Shown here piece after piece: positions 18,762-27,504 of a stretch of 64,000 nt of DNA. Under the pieces are notes generated by a model. The model had not been told where the DNA came from and did no database searches. It saw nothing but the letters and a program-made list of their open reading frames with translations. Both the position numbers and the translations under genes were made by a program. Position 1 is the stretch's first letter. The number at the start of each line of letters is the position of its first letter. The stretch comes from Chersky-299 sp963749535 (GTDB lineage: Bacteria; Actinomycetota; Thermoleophilia; RBG-16-64-13): positions 77,618 through 141,617 of the forward strand of contig CAVVNF010000016.1 of assembly GCA_963749535.1 (NCBI GenBank), in the 5' to 3' direction.

Positions 18762-19782
18762 TGTCCTCGCCGCTCGCGGCCACGAGGTGAGGTTCTGCGG
18801 CACCGGCCGTGGAATGGAGCGAGACCTTGTCCCGCGGGGAGGCTACGCGTTCTCAGAAGTGCGCATTCGTGGTTTCACCCGGAGCATGGGCCTGTCTACT
18901 CTTCGTACGCTGGGATCTCTGCCCGTCGCGGGGGTGGACGCCTGGCGGTTGCTCAGCAGCTTCCGACCGCATTGCGTCGTGGGAGTGGGTGCCTACGCCT
19001 CCGGCCCGGTGGTGGCTGAGGCTGCAGTGAGAGGAACATCCGCCGTGGCCGTGGAGATGGACTCGCACATGGGTTGGACCAACCGGATCCTCAGTCACCT
19101 GGTAGACCGGGTATGCCTCTCTTTTCCGGACCCTCGGCGTGAGGGCGGCAAGTTCGTCTACACGGGCAGACCGCTGCGGCAGGCACTCCTCGAGGCTTCG
19201 CGGGAAGAGGGTCTGGCTCGCTTCGATCTAGACCCTGCGCGGCCGGTGGTGCTCATCTTCGGCGGTAGCCTGGGAGCCCACAGCTTGAACGAGGCCGCGA
19301 CGGCCGCGTTCGCGCAGACCACGACACCATTTCAGATCCTTCATGTCACTGGGGAGCGCGACTACCCGAGCGTGGCCGAGCGGTTGACCGGACCAGGAGC
19401 GAACCCGAGCTACCAGGCCTTCCCTTTCCTGGCGGATTTCCCGCTGGCACTGGCGGTCGCGGATGCGGCGGTGTCCCGGGCCGGAGGGTCGGTGGCGGAA
19501 CTGCTGGCAAGAGGGGTGCCGGCGTTGTTGGTTCCGTATCCTCTGGCGGCTGGGGACCATCAGACCAAGAATGCGCGCTCCGTCGTGGCGGCGGGGGCGG
19601 CGCTCATGATCCCGGATGGCGAGCTGACCCCGGCGCGACTAGCGGACCATGTGAAGACTCTTCTCGATCCGGGTACAGGTCTTTCCATGAAGAAAGCAGC
19701 TCTCGGCCTGGCTCGACCCGACGCGGCTACCCGCATCGCAGACGTCGTAGTAGAATTGGCCTCCGCAAGGACGGGAGACTAG
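18694..19782 (+). CDS. murG: UDP-N-acetylglucosamine--lipid I transferase
   Basis: MurG is a peripheral GT-B glycosyltransferase that adds GlcNAc to lipid I, forming lipid II. It has the N-terminal glycine loop LIAGGGTAGHVIPALAIA, the middle SFRPHCVVGVGAYASGPVV, GGSLGAHSLN, and the UDP-GlcNAc site SRAGGSVAELLARGVPALLV followed by PYPLAAGDHQTKNAR. The segment usually reading EQNAVPGxxNR is EMDSHMGWTNR, a divergent form. ATG 18694 has a GGAGCG ribosome site. murC follows immediately. Confidence 0.95.
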   Translation: MSRILIAGGGTAGHVIPALAIADVLAARGHEVRFCGTGRGMERDLVPRGGYAFSEVRIRGFTRSMGLSTLRTLGSLPVAGVDAWRLLSSFRPHCVVGVGAYASGPVVAEAAVRGTSAVAVEMDSHMGWTNRILSHLVDRVCLSFPDPRREGGKFVYTGRPLRQALLEASREEGLARFDLDPARPVVLIFGGSLGAHSLNEAATAAFAQTTTPFQILHVTGERDYPSVAERLTGPGANPSYQAFPFLADFPLALAVADAAVSRAGGSVAELLARGVPALLVPYPLAAGDHQTKNARSVVAAGAALMIPDGELTPARLADHVKTLLDPGTGLSMKKAALGLARPDAATRIADVVVELASARTGD

Positions 19783-21191
19783 ATGACTGATACCGGCTCC
19801 GCGGATACCTCGATCACGCCCGCGCCAGAACGGCTGCAGAGTCTTCATTTCATAGGCATCGGCGGCGCCGGCATGAGCGGCATCGCGCTGGTGCTTCACA
19901 AACGCGGTTTCCGGGTGACGGGCTCCGATCTCAAGCCATCGCGCTACGTGACGCTGCTCGAAAAGGCCGGCGTTATCCGTGGCAATCGGTCATCGAGCCG
20001 CCAATCTGGATCACCCGGAGGTGGTCGTCATCTCCTCCGCCATCCCTCCGCACAACGTGGAGCTGCAGGAGGCCGCCCGACAAGGCATCCCGGTAGTTAA
20101 ACGCGCCCAGGCCCTCGCCTGGGTCATGGCGAGTGGGCGGGGCATCGCGGTGTGCGGCACGCACGGAAAGACCACCACCACGTCTATGATCAGTCGGGTC
20201 CTGGTCGATTCGGGCTACGACCCCACCTTCCTGGTGGGGGGGGAGCTGAACGACTTGGGCTCCAACGCAAGGCACGGGGAGGGCGAGTTCGTGGTCTGTG
20301 AGGCGGACGAGTCGGATGGCTCTCTGCTGTTGCTGCGACCCGACGTCGCCGTGCTCACCAACGTGGAACTCGATCATCACAGCCACTACCTTCACATCGA
20401 AGACGTCGAAGAAGTCTTCAGGAGCTTTCTTCGGAACCTGCCACCGGGAGGGTTGTTGGTGTATTACGCCGGCGATCCGCGAGTGGTGAGTCTGGCCGCC
20501 GACACGGATTGCCGTACATGCTCCTACGGCCTTGTCGCGGAGGCCGACTATCAGGCCCGGGCGGTCAGTCTGCGAAGGCTTGGAAGCACCTTCGAGGTCT
20601 GGCGCCGGGACGAGCGACTCACTGTCGCGCGAGCTTGAAGTACCCGGGGAGCACAACGTCCTCGACGCTTTGGCCTGCTTCGCGACACTGGTTGAGTTGG
20701 GCGTTCCGGCTGAGGACATCGCGGCCACCCTCCGCAGTTTTACGGGCGCGGTCCGGCGGTTTCAGTGGAAAGGCGAGAGGAATGGCGTATCGGTCTTCGA
20801 TGACTATGCGCATCATCCGACAGAGCTGAAGGCGACGCTGCTGGCTGCCCGCGGAGGCGACTGGAAGCGGGTGATAGCCGTCTTCCAACCGCACCTGTAC
20901 TCGCGCACCGAGTTCCTGCACCAGGAGTTCGCTGAGGCCCTCCTTGAGGCGGACGTCGCGGTTATCACCGATGTCTACGGAGCGCGCGAGGACCCGCTTC
21001 CTGGTGTGAGCGGCAAATTGATCGTCGACAGTCTGCTCCGCCTGGACCGCTGCTCGCCGGTGGCCTACCTACCGCGCCTCTCGTCGGTTGTGGACTACCT
21101 GGGCGCGCTGGCCGAGCCGGGCGACCTCATCCTCACCCTTGGGGCCGGCGACGTGCACCGCGTGGGCGAGCGCTATCTGACTTCGAACTGA
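19783..21191 (+). CDS. murC: UDP-N-acetylmuramate--L-alanine ligase (frameshifted)
   Basis: MurC adds L-alanine to UDP-MurNAc. N-terminal FIGIGGAGMSGIALVLHKRG is the family hallmark. Later come SSAIPPHNVEL, the P-loop VCGTHGKTTTTSMI, EADESDGSLLLLRPDVAVLT, NVELDHHSHY, the third-domain EVPGEHNVLDALA and DDYAHHPTELKATL. The reading frame steps +1 near 19978 and again near 20615, with homology continuous on both sides. ATG 19783 follows directly after the murG stop. One complete gene with two base insertions is the best reading. Confidence 0.9.
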
Positions 21192-21205
21192 ACTCCCAAT
21201 TCTCC

Positions 21206-22264
21206 ATGGAGTCAGGCGTTCCGCAGGCCAGAGGGTTCCGGACCCTTCCGGGGTTACGTGTCTGGGAAAAGGCTCCACTCTCCCCATTCACGACGATCGC
21301 CACCGGCGGTAACGCCGGCCTCCTTCTGTCCGCCCTGAACTACGAAGGACTCGTCTCGGCTCTGCGAGTGTTGCGGGAAAGCGAGGCGCCCTGGTTCTGC
21401 TTGGGTGGTGGATCTAACCTTCTCGTGGCCGATCGTGGCTACCCCGGTGTCGTGTTGAAACTGGACGAAGGCTTTCAATACGTGGATGGACTCCCCCACT
21501 GCGCTGGGAAGGGCGGCGAGGGGGTCGGGAAGGACGGTATGCGGGCTGGGAAGGATGACCCGTGGGCTGTGAGCGGCGCCGAAGTGCCCGGACCGGACAT
21601 GTGGCCGGAGCAGACCGAGTTGGTGGCCGGCGCCGGGGCTTTTCTGGCCAGACTTGCGGCAGTGGCGGCCGAGGCCGGGCTTTCCGGCCTGGAGTGGGCG
21701 TGCGGGATCCCGGGCACGGTCGGGGGAGCGATGGCCATGAACGCGGGCGCGCATGGTGTCTCTCTCGACCAGGTCGCGGTGGCCGTGGAGCTCGCGTCAG
21801 ATCAGGGGGTCCGCTGGGTTTCCCGTGAGTCTCTCGAGTGCGGGTACCGGTTCTGCCGCCTGCCGGCCGGCTCCGTGGTGACGGCGGTCCGTCTTGTCCT
21901 TACCCCCGGCGATCCTAGAGACATTCTCCAGCGCCATCGTGCCTTGCTCCGGGCGAGGCGGACGACGCAGCCCAGGGGCAGCAGGACCTTCGGCAGTGCG
22001 TTCAAGAACCCCCCGGGAGATTCCGCCGGACGGCTGCTTGACGCGGCAGGCCTGAAAGGAGTCCGTCATGGCGGCGCCGAAATCTCCACTGTCCACGCGA
22101 ATTTCATCGTCAATCTGGGGGACGCGACCACCGGGGATGTCCTTTGCCTCATGGGCATCATGAGGGAGGCCGTGATCCGGTCGTGTGGAGTGTCGCTGGA
22201 ACCAGAAGTCAGATTGTTGGGGGCTGCGTTCCCGTGGTCCGAGGGCCAAAGGAGTGATGGATAG
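21206..22264 (+). CDS. murB: UDP-N-acetylenolpyruvoylglucosamine reductase
   Basis: MurB reduces UDP-GlcNAc-enolpyruvate to UDP-MurNAc with NADPH and FAD. Family elements: PFTTIATGGNAGLLL, WFCLGGGSNLLVAD, GLSGLEWACGIPGTVGGAMA then MNAGAHG, and the catalytic serine in RTFGSAFKNP with GRLLDAAGLKG. Between residues about 95 and 135 there is an extra Gly/Lys-rich stretch (GKGGEGVGKDGMRAGKDD) not usual for the family. Gene order murC-murB-ftsQ is common in Actinobacteria. The stop overlaps ftsQ by eight bases. Confidence 0.94.
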   Translation: MESGVPQARGFRTLPGLRVWEKAPLSPFTTIATGGNAGLLLSALNYEGLVSALRVLRESEAPWFCLGGGSNLLVADRGYPGVVLKLDEGFQYVDGLPHCAGKGGEGVGKDGMRAGKDDPWAVSGAEVPGPDMWPEQTELVAGAGAFLARLAAVAAEAGLSGLEWACGIPGTVGGAMAMNAGAHGVSLDQVAVAVELASDQGVRWVSRESLECGYRFCRLPAGSVVTAVRLVLTPGDPRDILQRHRALLRARRTTQPRGSRTFGSAFKNPPGDSAGRLLDAAGLKGVRHGGAEISTVHANFIVNLGDATTGDVLCLMGIMREAVIRSCGVSLEPEVRLLGAAFPWSEGQRSDG

Positions 22265-23039
22265 CAAGGTAAGGGAGCGCCGCCGGTCGGTGAACCTGCA
22301 GCGCGGGCGTAAGCGTGGGTCGCTGATCCTGCTCTTGGCGGCCGTTGTTGTCGTGATCGGTCTGTTCCTGTGGCTCCGTTCGTCCGACGTGTTCGCCGTG
22401 CGCTTTGTGCTAGCGCCCACCCTCGTGCACGTGTCTTCAGAACAGGTGCGGGAGGCTGCCGCCGGTGCTCGCGGGGTCAGCTTGCTGAAGGTGTCCACGC
22501 AAGACGTTGAGAAGAAGTTGATCGCACTTCCCTATGTGCGCTCGGCCAAGGTGTATCGCCACTTCCCCGACGCTTTGGAAGTGACGATACAGGAGTACCA
22601 GCCGTTGGCGAGGGTACAGGCGGCCGATGGGCATCTCTGGCTCGTAGCCGATGATGGCAAGATCTTGGCGCCTGGCGACGGGTCTGGAGCTTCAGGGGCG
22701 GGCGGCCTTGTGCTGATCGTGCCTGCGACCTCCTTCACAGCCCAGGTCGGCTCTCGACTTCCCGGGCTCATCGCTGGAGCTTTGCCTGTGGCAAAGCTTG
22801 TGGAGCAGGCGGACTTCACCAAGACCTTCCCTCACGTGGCCAAGATCATGGTGAGCGATGACGGTCGGACGGTGGTCATCTTGGACGGTGGGGCGGAGCT
22901 CCGGTTGGGAGACCCGGTAGAGCTCAAGGACAAGTTGACGGTGGCGGCCCAGATCATCGAGCAGTACTTGAGGGATGGCAAACAATTGCTCTATGCGGAC
23001 GTAAGCGTGCCGTCGCGCGCGGTGGCCAAGCCAAGGTGA
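22257..23039 (+). CDS. ftsQ: Cell division protein FtsQ
   Basis: FtsQ scaffolds FtsL and FtsB and links early to late divisome proteins. It has a basic cytoplasmic N-terminus, one membrane helix (GSLILLLAAVVVVIGLFLWL, residues ~21-40), and an extracellular POTRA domain starting at VFAVRFVLAPTLVHVSSEQV. A beta domain with LPYVRSAKVYRHFPDALEV follows. ATG 22257 is chosen because it overlaps the murB stop and gives a normal N-terminus of 260 residues. Confidence 0.9.
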   Translation: MDSKVRERRRSVNLQRGRKRGSLILLLAAVVVVIGLFLWLRSSDVFAVRFVLAPTLVHVSSEQVREAAAGARGVSLLKVSTQDVEKKLIALPYVRSAKVYRHFPDALEVTIQEYQPLARVQAADGHLWLVADDGKILAPGDGSGASGAGGLVLIVPATSFTAQVGSRLPGLIAGALPVAKLVEQADFTKTFPHVAKIMVSDDGRTVVILDGGAELRLGDPVELKDKLTVAAQIIEQYLRDGKQLLYADVSVPSRAVAKPR

Positions 23040-23223
23040 GAGTGGTATTGTGCTTTTCAGCAGGATTAGCACCGGGAAAGGCGTAATTTCGGCTATACAT
23101 TAGGATGATTCTTAGTCTGCGTGACCAGTCCAGGGTCGCGGAACGGTCAAGTGGCGATTGAAGGCTTGATACGCAGGCTCAAGTTGGAGTCCTGTGATTC
23201 GATAACGTGGAGGTTCGAGAACC

Positions 23224-24320
23224 ATGGGCGACACTGGGTCCAGCTATCTTGCGGTGATCAAGGTCGTGGGGGTGGGCGGAGGTGGCACCAACGCGGTCAA
23301 CCGCATGGTGGACGCCGGGCTTGAAGGGCGTCGAGTTCATCGCTGTGAACACCGACGCGCAGGCGCTGCTGATGTGCGACGCCGACGTCAAGCTGCATAT
23401 CGGCGGCAAGATCACCAGGGGGCTGGGCGCCGGAGCCAACCCCGAAGTGGGCCGCGCGGCCGCCGAGGAAAGCCGGGACGAGATCCGGGAGGTGCTGAAA
23501 GGCGCGGACATGGTCTTCGTCACCGCCGGCAAGGGCGGCGGCACCGGCACCGGGCGGCGCTCCGGTCATCGCCGAGATCGCCCGCGAGCTCGGCGCCCTG
23601 ACGGTCGGCGTCGTGACCAAGCCGTTCAGCTTCGAGGGCCGCAAGCGTGCCAGCCAGGCCGAGGTCGGGCATCGAGACGCTGGCGAAGAAGGTGGACACG
23701 CTCATCATCATCCCCAACGACCGGCTGCTGCAGGTGGTCGAGAAGAAGACCTCCATCATCGAGGCGTTCAAGGTGGCCGACGACGTCCTGCGCCAAGGCG
23801 TGCAGGGCATCACCGACCTCATCACCGTGCCCGGGCTCATCAACCTCGACTTCGCCGACGTGCGCACGATCATGCGCGAGCGCCGGTTCGGCGCTCATGG
23901 GCATCGGTGTGGCGAGCGGCGAGAACCGCGGGAGTCGAAGCGGCCAAGCGCGGCGATCTCGTCGCCGCTGCTCGAGTCCTCCATCGAGGGGGCCACCGGC
24001 ATCCTGCTTGAACATCAGCGGCGGACCCGACATGGGCCTGTTCGAGGTGAACGAGGCGGCAGAGGTCATCGCCAAGGCCGCCGCACTCCGACGCCAACGT
24101 CATCTTCGGCGCCGTCATCGACGAGTCGCTCGGCGATCAGATGCGCGTGACCGTGATCGCCACGGGCTTCGACCGTACCAGGCAGACCCAGAGGGAGACG
24201 GACAAGTCGACGGAGCACCCGGCTCCGGGCCTTCCCGATCTTCCCCCTCGGGAGAATTACAAGTTCGACATGGACGAGGACATCCTCGACATCCCCAGTT
24301 TCTTGAGGAAAAAGGACTAG
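23224..24320 (+). CDS. ftsZ: Tubulin-like cell division GTPase FtsZ (eight single-base insertions)
   Basis: FtsZ polymerises into the Z-ring. Parts in order: VVGVGGGGTNAVNRMVDAG, EFIAVNTDAQALL, FVTAGKGGGTGTG (tubulin signature), VVTKPFSFEGRKRA, NDRLLQVVEKKTS, GITDLITVPGLINLDFADV, ESSIEGATGILLN, NVIFGAVIDESLGDQMRVTV, and the C-terminal SepF/FtsA-binding peptide DILDIPSFLRKK. The frame needs +1 corrections near 23323, 23553, 23668, 23881, 23930, 23952, 24010 and 24083. Eight removals bring the start frame exactly into the frame of the TAG at 24318, giving about 362 residues. ATG 23224 lies in a 184-base gap after ftsQ that probably holds a promoter. Confidence 0.9.
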
Positions 24321-24329
24321 CGGGCCGGA

Positions 24330-25258
24330 TTGACGATCGAGGATGGCGAGGGCCGCTTGGTTGCGGCGCTGAAGGAAAGGATCGACCGGGACGCCCGGCC
24401 CAGACTGGAAGCGCTGGAGATCGATGGCGTGCCGGTGATGCAGGCTGACCTGCCGGGCGCCTTCCGTGCCATCTTTACCACTCGCCACGGGGGACGGAGC
24501 AGCGGTCCGTACGCTTCTCTGAATCTCGATCCCCGTTCCCTGGACGACCCCCTCGCCGTGGAGGCCAACCGGGCGCGCGTCGCCGGGGTGTTGGATACCA
24601 TCTCGCCGCTGGCGGGAGCGGGTGACTCGACAGGCGATTCCCAGGACCGGTTGGGATTCGAGCGGTCGGGATCAAGCTCGTGAGCCCGCGGCAAGAACAT
24701 GGACTGCGTGTGATGGGGGCGGCGGAGTATGTCCGTCATTCAGCCGGTGAACCATGCGATGGGCTCACCGTTCACCCCCTCCTCGACCGAGGACTTGCGG
24801 CGATGCTGTTGTTCGCGGATTGCGTGCCGGTAGTGCTGGCGGGCGAAGTGGACGCGGCGCTTGTACACGGAGGTTGGCGAGGCATCCTTGGAGGGATCAT
24901 CCAACAGGCGGCTAGAGCCATGACCGGACCACCGGCGATGGCGGTCATCGGGCCGAGTATCGGGCCGTGCTGCTTCAGCGTTGGAGAAGACGTCGCTCAG
25001 GCTTTCGCGGCCCGATACGGCGCGGACGTGGTGCGCCGGCTTCCCGGGCAAGAGCCGCGGGTGGACCTCTGGGCCGCGGCTGACCGCGCCCTCGGCGAGG
25101 TGGACGTCCCGCATGAACGCGTCACCAACCCTCGCCTCTGTACATGCTGCAACAACGATCTCTTCTATTCGTACAGGCGGGAAGGCCCGGTCACCGGCCG
25201 CCATTGTGGCGTCTTGTGGGCTGCCGCCCCGGCCTGTCAGCGGGACCATGCGCGATGA
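24330..25258 (+). CDS. yfiH: YfiH/LACC1-family multi-copper-like purine nucleoside phosphorylase (frameshifted)
   Basis: Proteins of this family (PF02578) were first called laccase-like and have purine nucleoside phosphorylase and adenosine deaminase activity. Motifs: FTTRHGGRSSGPYASLNLD, QEHGLRV, FADCVPVVLAG, VHGGWRGILGG, IGPSIGPCCFSVGEDV and CTCCNNDLFYSYRREG, which carry the metal-binding His and Cys residues. The frame changes near 24670 by a net loss of one base, probably in a GGG run. TTG 24330 is assumed as start. Position after ftsZ and before yggS and sepF is the conserved arrangement in Gram-positive bacteria. Confidence 0.85.
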
Positions 25259-25950
25259 TCGTCAGCGCCGACGACATACGGGCGAACCTGGCGACCATCG
25301 AATCGAGGATCGCCGCGGCATGCGCTCGTGCGAACAGAACCGGTCGCCCCAAGCTCCTCGTGGCCACGAAATACGTCACCGCGGAAGACATGGGTGTGTT
25401 GCAAGCGGCAGGAATCCGCCTTGTGGGGGAGAACAGGGCAGAAGAGCTGGAGACAAAATGGCGGATGTGGGACGACTCCTTCGAGTTCCACTTCATCGGC
25501 CACCTGCAGAGCCGGAAGGCGCGGCAGGTGTTACCGTACGTAACCCTCATCCACTCAGTCGATTCCATCGGGCTCGTGGAAGAGCTCGAAAAAAGAGCGG
25601 AGCAGCCCGTCAAGGTCTTGTTGGAGGTGAATGTGAGCGGCGAAAATACCAAGTATGGTATCCTGCCCGCGCACGCGGAGGCCTTTTTGAACGAGGCCTG
25701 GGGGTTTCGGAAGGTCAGATTCGTGGGCTTCATGACCATGGCTCCTTTCTCAGAAGACCCGGAGATCACGCGCCCGGTATTCCGGTCTCTGCGCCTGCTC
25801 CGGGACCGGTTGGCCTCCCTGTTCACCGGCCGTTACCAACTTTCCGAACTATCCATGGGCATGAGCAACGACTACGAAGTTGCGGTCGAGGAAGGTGCGA
25901 CGATCGTCCGGGTCGGAAGCGCGCTTTTCTCCAACGCGCAAGGAGGTTGA
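25255..25950 (+). CDS. PLP homeostasis protein YggS/YlmE family
   Basis: YggS proteins bind pyridoxal phosphate and influence vitamin B6 and amino acid pools without known catalysis. The 231 residues include the PLP lysine in LLVATKYVTAEDM, GENRAEELETKW, FEFHFIGHLQSRKARQVL, HSVDSIGL, VNVSGENTKYGI, GFMTMAPFSEDP and the C-terminal LSMGMSNDYEVAVEEGATIV then RVGSALF. ATG 25255 overlaps the yfiH stop by four bases. It precedes sepF, as in Bacillus (ylmE-sepF). Confidence 0.95.
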   Translation: MIVSADDIRANLATIESRIAAACARANRTGRPKLLVATKYVTAEDMGVLQAAGIRLVGENRAEELETKWRMWDDSFEFHFIGHLQSRKARQVLPYVTLIHSVDSIGLVEELEKRAEQPVKVLLEVNVSGENTKYGILPAHAEAFLNEAWGFRKVRFVGFMTMAPFSEDPEITRPVFRSLRLLRDRLASLFTGRYQLSELSMGMSNDYEVAVEEGATIVRVGSALFSNAQGG

Positions 25951-25951
25951 T

Positions 25952-26497
25952 ATGGCTCTCGGAGGCGTCTGGCACAAGACGATGGTGTATTTCGGACTCG
26001 CCGATGAAGGCGAGGAATACGAAGAAGAAGAGACCTTGAACGCCCAACCCGACATAGAGTCGACGTACCGGGAGCGTGCGAACGTGAGGAAGATCGAGCG
26101 GAGCAGCAGGCAGCGCCGCGGGTCCACCGACTTCGATGACATCTTCGCTGAAGGTGACCCGTACCGGGCAGGACGGGGAGCATCCATCAGATCCGTTCCG
26201 GCCGCGGTAGAAGCCCCGCCGGTGAGGGTGCACCTGGTGATGCCGAAGAACTTCAACGACGCGCAGATCATCGCCGACAAATTCAAGACCGATATCCCCG
26301 TCATCCTCAACCTGCAATCCAGCGAGACGGAACTGGCGAAGAGGCTCATCGATTTCGCGAGCGGTCTTACGTACGCGCTGGACGGAGGGATGCAGCGGGT
26401 GGCGGACAAGGTGTTCTTGCTCACGCCGAAGAACGTGGAAGTCTCGGCAGAGGAGCGGCAGCGCCTGGTGGACAAGGGATTCTTCAACCAGTCCTAG
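25952..26497 (+). CDS. sepF: Cell division protein SepF
   Basis: SepF tethers FtsZ filaments to the membrane and stabilises the Z-ring; it is the main FtsZ anchor in Actinobacteria. The 181 residues have an N-terminal segment that could form an amphipathic helix (MALGGVWHKTMVYFGL), an acidic linker, and the SepF core (VRVHLVMPKNFNDAQIIADK, IPVILNLQ, RLIDFASGLTYALDGGMQRV). ATG 25952 follows an AGGAGG ribosome site. No ylmG is seen next to it. Confidence 0.96.
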   Translation: MALGGVWHKTMVYFGLADEGEEYEEEETLNAQPDIESTYRERANVRKIERSSRQRRGSTDFDDIFAEGDPYRAGRGASIRSVPAAVEAPPVRVHLVMPKNFNDAQIIADKFKTDIPVILNLQSSETELAKRLIDFASGLTYALDGGMQRVADKVFLLTPKNVEVSAEERQRLVDKGFFNQS

Positions 26498-26599
26498 CCC
26501 TGACTGATATCTGGACATCGCGCCGGCGGGGCGCCTGGAGAAACTGTCTCCGGATATCGGCCACCCGGGAGAGAAACATCGACGCCTAGGATCTGCTAG

Positions 26600-27427
26600 A
26601 TGACTGTGACAATCGGAGTGGTGGGTACCGGCAGCATGGGTTCCGCTTTGGTCAAGGGCTGGATGCGTTCTCCCTTGCCTGGGGCGAAGGTCGTGGTGTT
26701 CGACGAGATCAACGAGTACGTTCGCGGGCTGGTGGACGGCGGCTCGTTGTCTGCCGAAGGCTTGGTGTCGGTCGCCGACTCGCTCGAGGATCTCGCCAAG
26801 CAGGCGGATTTCATTGTCGTGGTGGTCAAGCCGAAGGACACGACGGAGGTGCTCTCCGCGCTTTCCCATCGTGTCCGCGCGGACCAGGTCGTGATCGCTT
26901 CAGCGGCAGGCCTCGGTCTATCCCGGCTCAGAGCCGCGCTGGGCCCGGGGCCGTCCCTATACCGGATGATGCCTAACCTGGGAGTGGAGCTGGGAGCCGG
27001 CGTCGTCGCCCTCTGCGCAGAGCCCGGTGTGGAGCTCTCGCATGTCGAGCGGGTGAAAGACCTTTTCGGGCGCATGGGGATCGTACAGGTGGTGGACGAG
27101 CAGATGTTGAACGCCGTCACCGCCGTCGCCGGGTCGTCCTTAGGGTTCCTGGCCTTGGCTCTTGAGGGCCTCGAGGACGGTGCGGTGAAGGTCGGCATGC
27201 CGCGTAAGCTTGCGAGGACGTTCGTCCGGCAGACAGCTTTGGCAACGGCTGAGCTTCTCGTAATGCGTCCAGGCTCGGCCGCGGACCTCAAAGACCAGGT
27301 GGCTTCGCCCGGAGGCACGACGATAGCCGGGCTTGCCGTTCTGGAGGACGAAGGCGTACGGGGTGCATTCATGCGCGCCGTCGAGGCAGCTACTGAGCGG
27401 GGGCGGGTCCTGCAAGAAGAGGTCTAA
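26600..27427 (+). CDS. proC: Pyrroline-5-carboxylate reductase
   Basis: ProC reduces pyrroline-5-carboxylate to proline with NAD(P)H, completing the pathway begun by proA at the left end. Seen: N-terminal Rossmann motif IGVVGTGSMGSALVKGW, VVKPKDTTEVLSAL, YRMMPNLGVELGAGVVALC and the C-terminal DLKDQVASPGGTTIAGLAVL signature. The frame is intact, 275 residues. Location between sepF and divIVA is frequent in Actinobacteria and Firmicutes. Confidence 0.95.
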   Translation: MTVTIGVVGTGSMGSALVKGWMRSPLPGAKVVVFDEINEYVRGLVDGGSLSAEGLVSVADSLEDLAKQADFIVVVVKPKDTTEVLSALSHRVRADQVVIASAAGLGLSRLRAALGPGPSLYRMMPNLGVELGAGVVALCAEPGVELSHVERVKDLFGRMGIVQVVDEQMLNAVTAVAGSSLGFLALALEGLEDGAVKVGMPRKLARTFVRQTALATAELLVMRPGSAADLKDQVASPGGTTIAGLAVLEDEGVRGAFMRAVEAATERGRVLQEEV

Positions 27428-27504
27428 CCTGTGGTGACGGAGTGGTCGATTATGGGTAGGTCATGGGGTCGGAAGCCGGCGATAGCGAGCGAAGGGGGAG
27501 GGAA

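Noticed and set aside
20610..20645. In-frame TGA in murC as another selenocysteine codon
   Set aside because: The frame changes there and continues as MurC in another frame, so it is an indel, not recoding.
10108..24320. Reading the broken dcw genes as true pseudogenes
   Set aside because: The genes are essential, motifs are intact on both sides of each shift, and there is no accumulation of stops or substitutions. Base errors explain them better.
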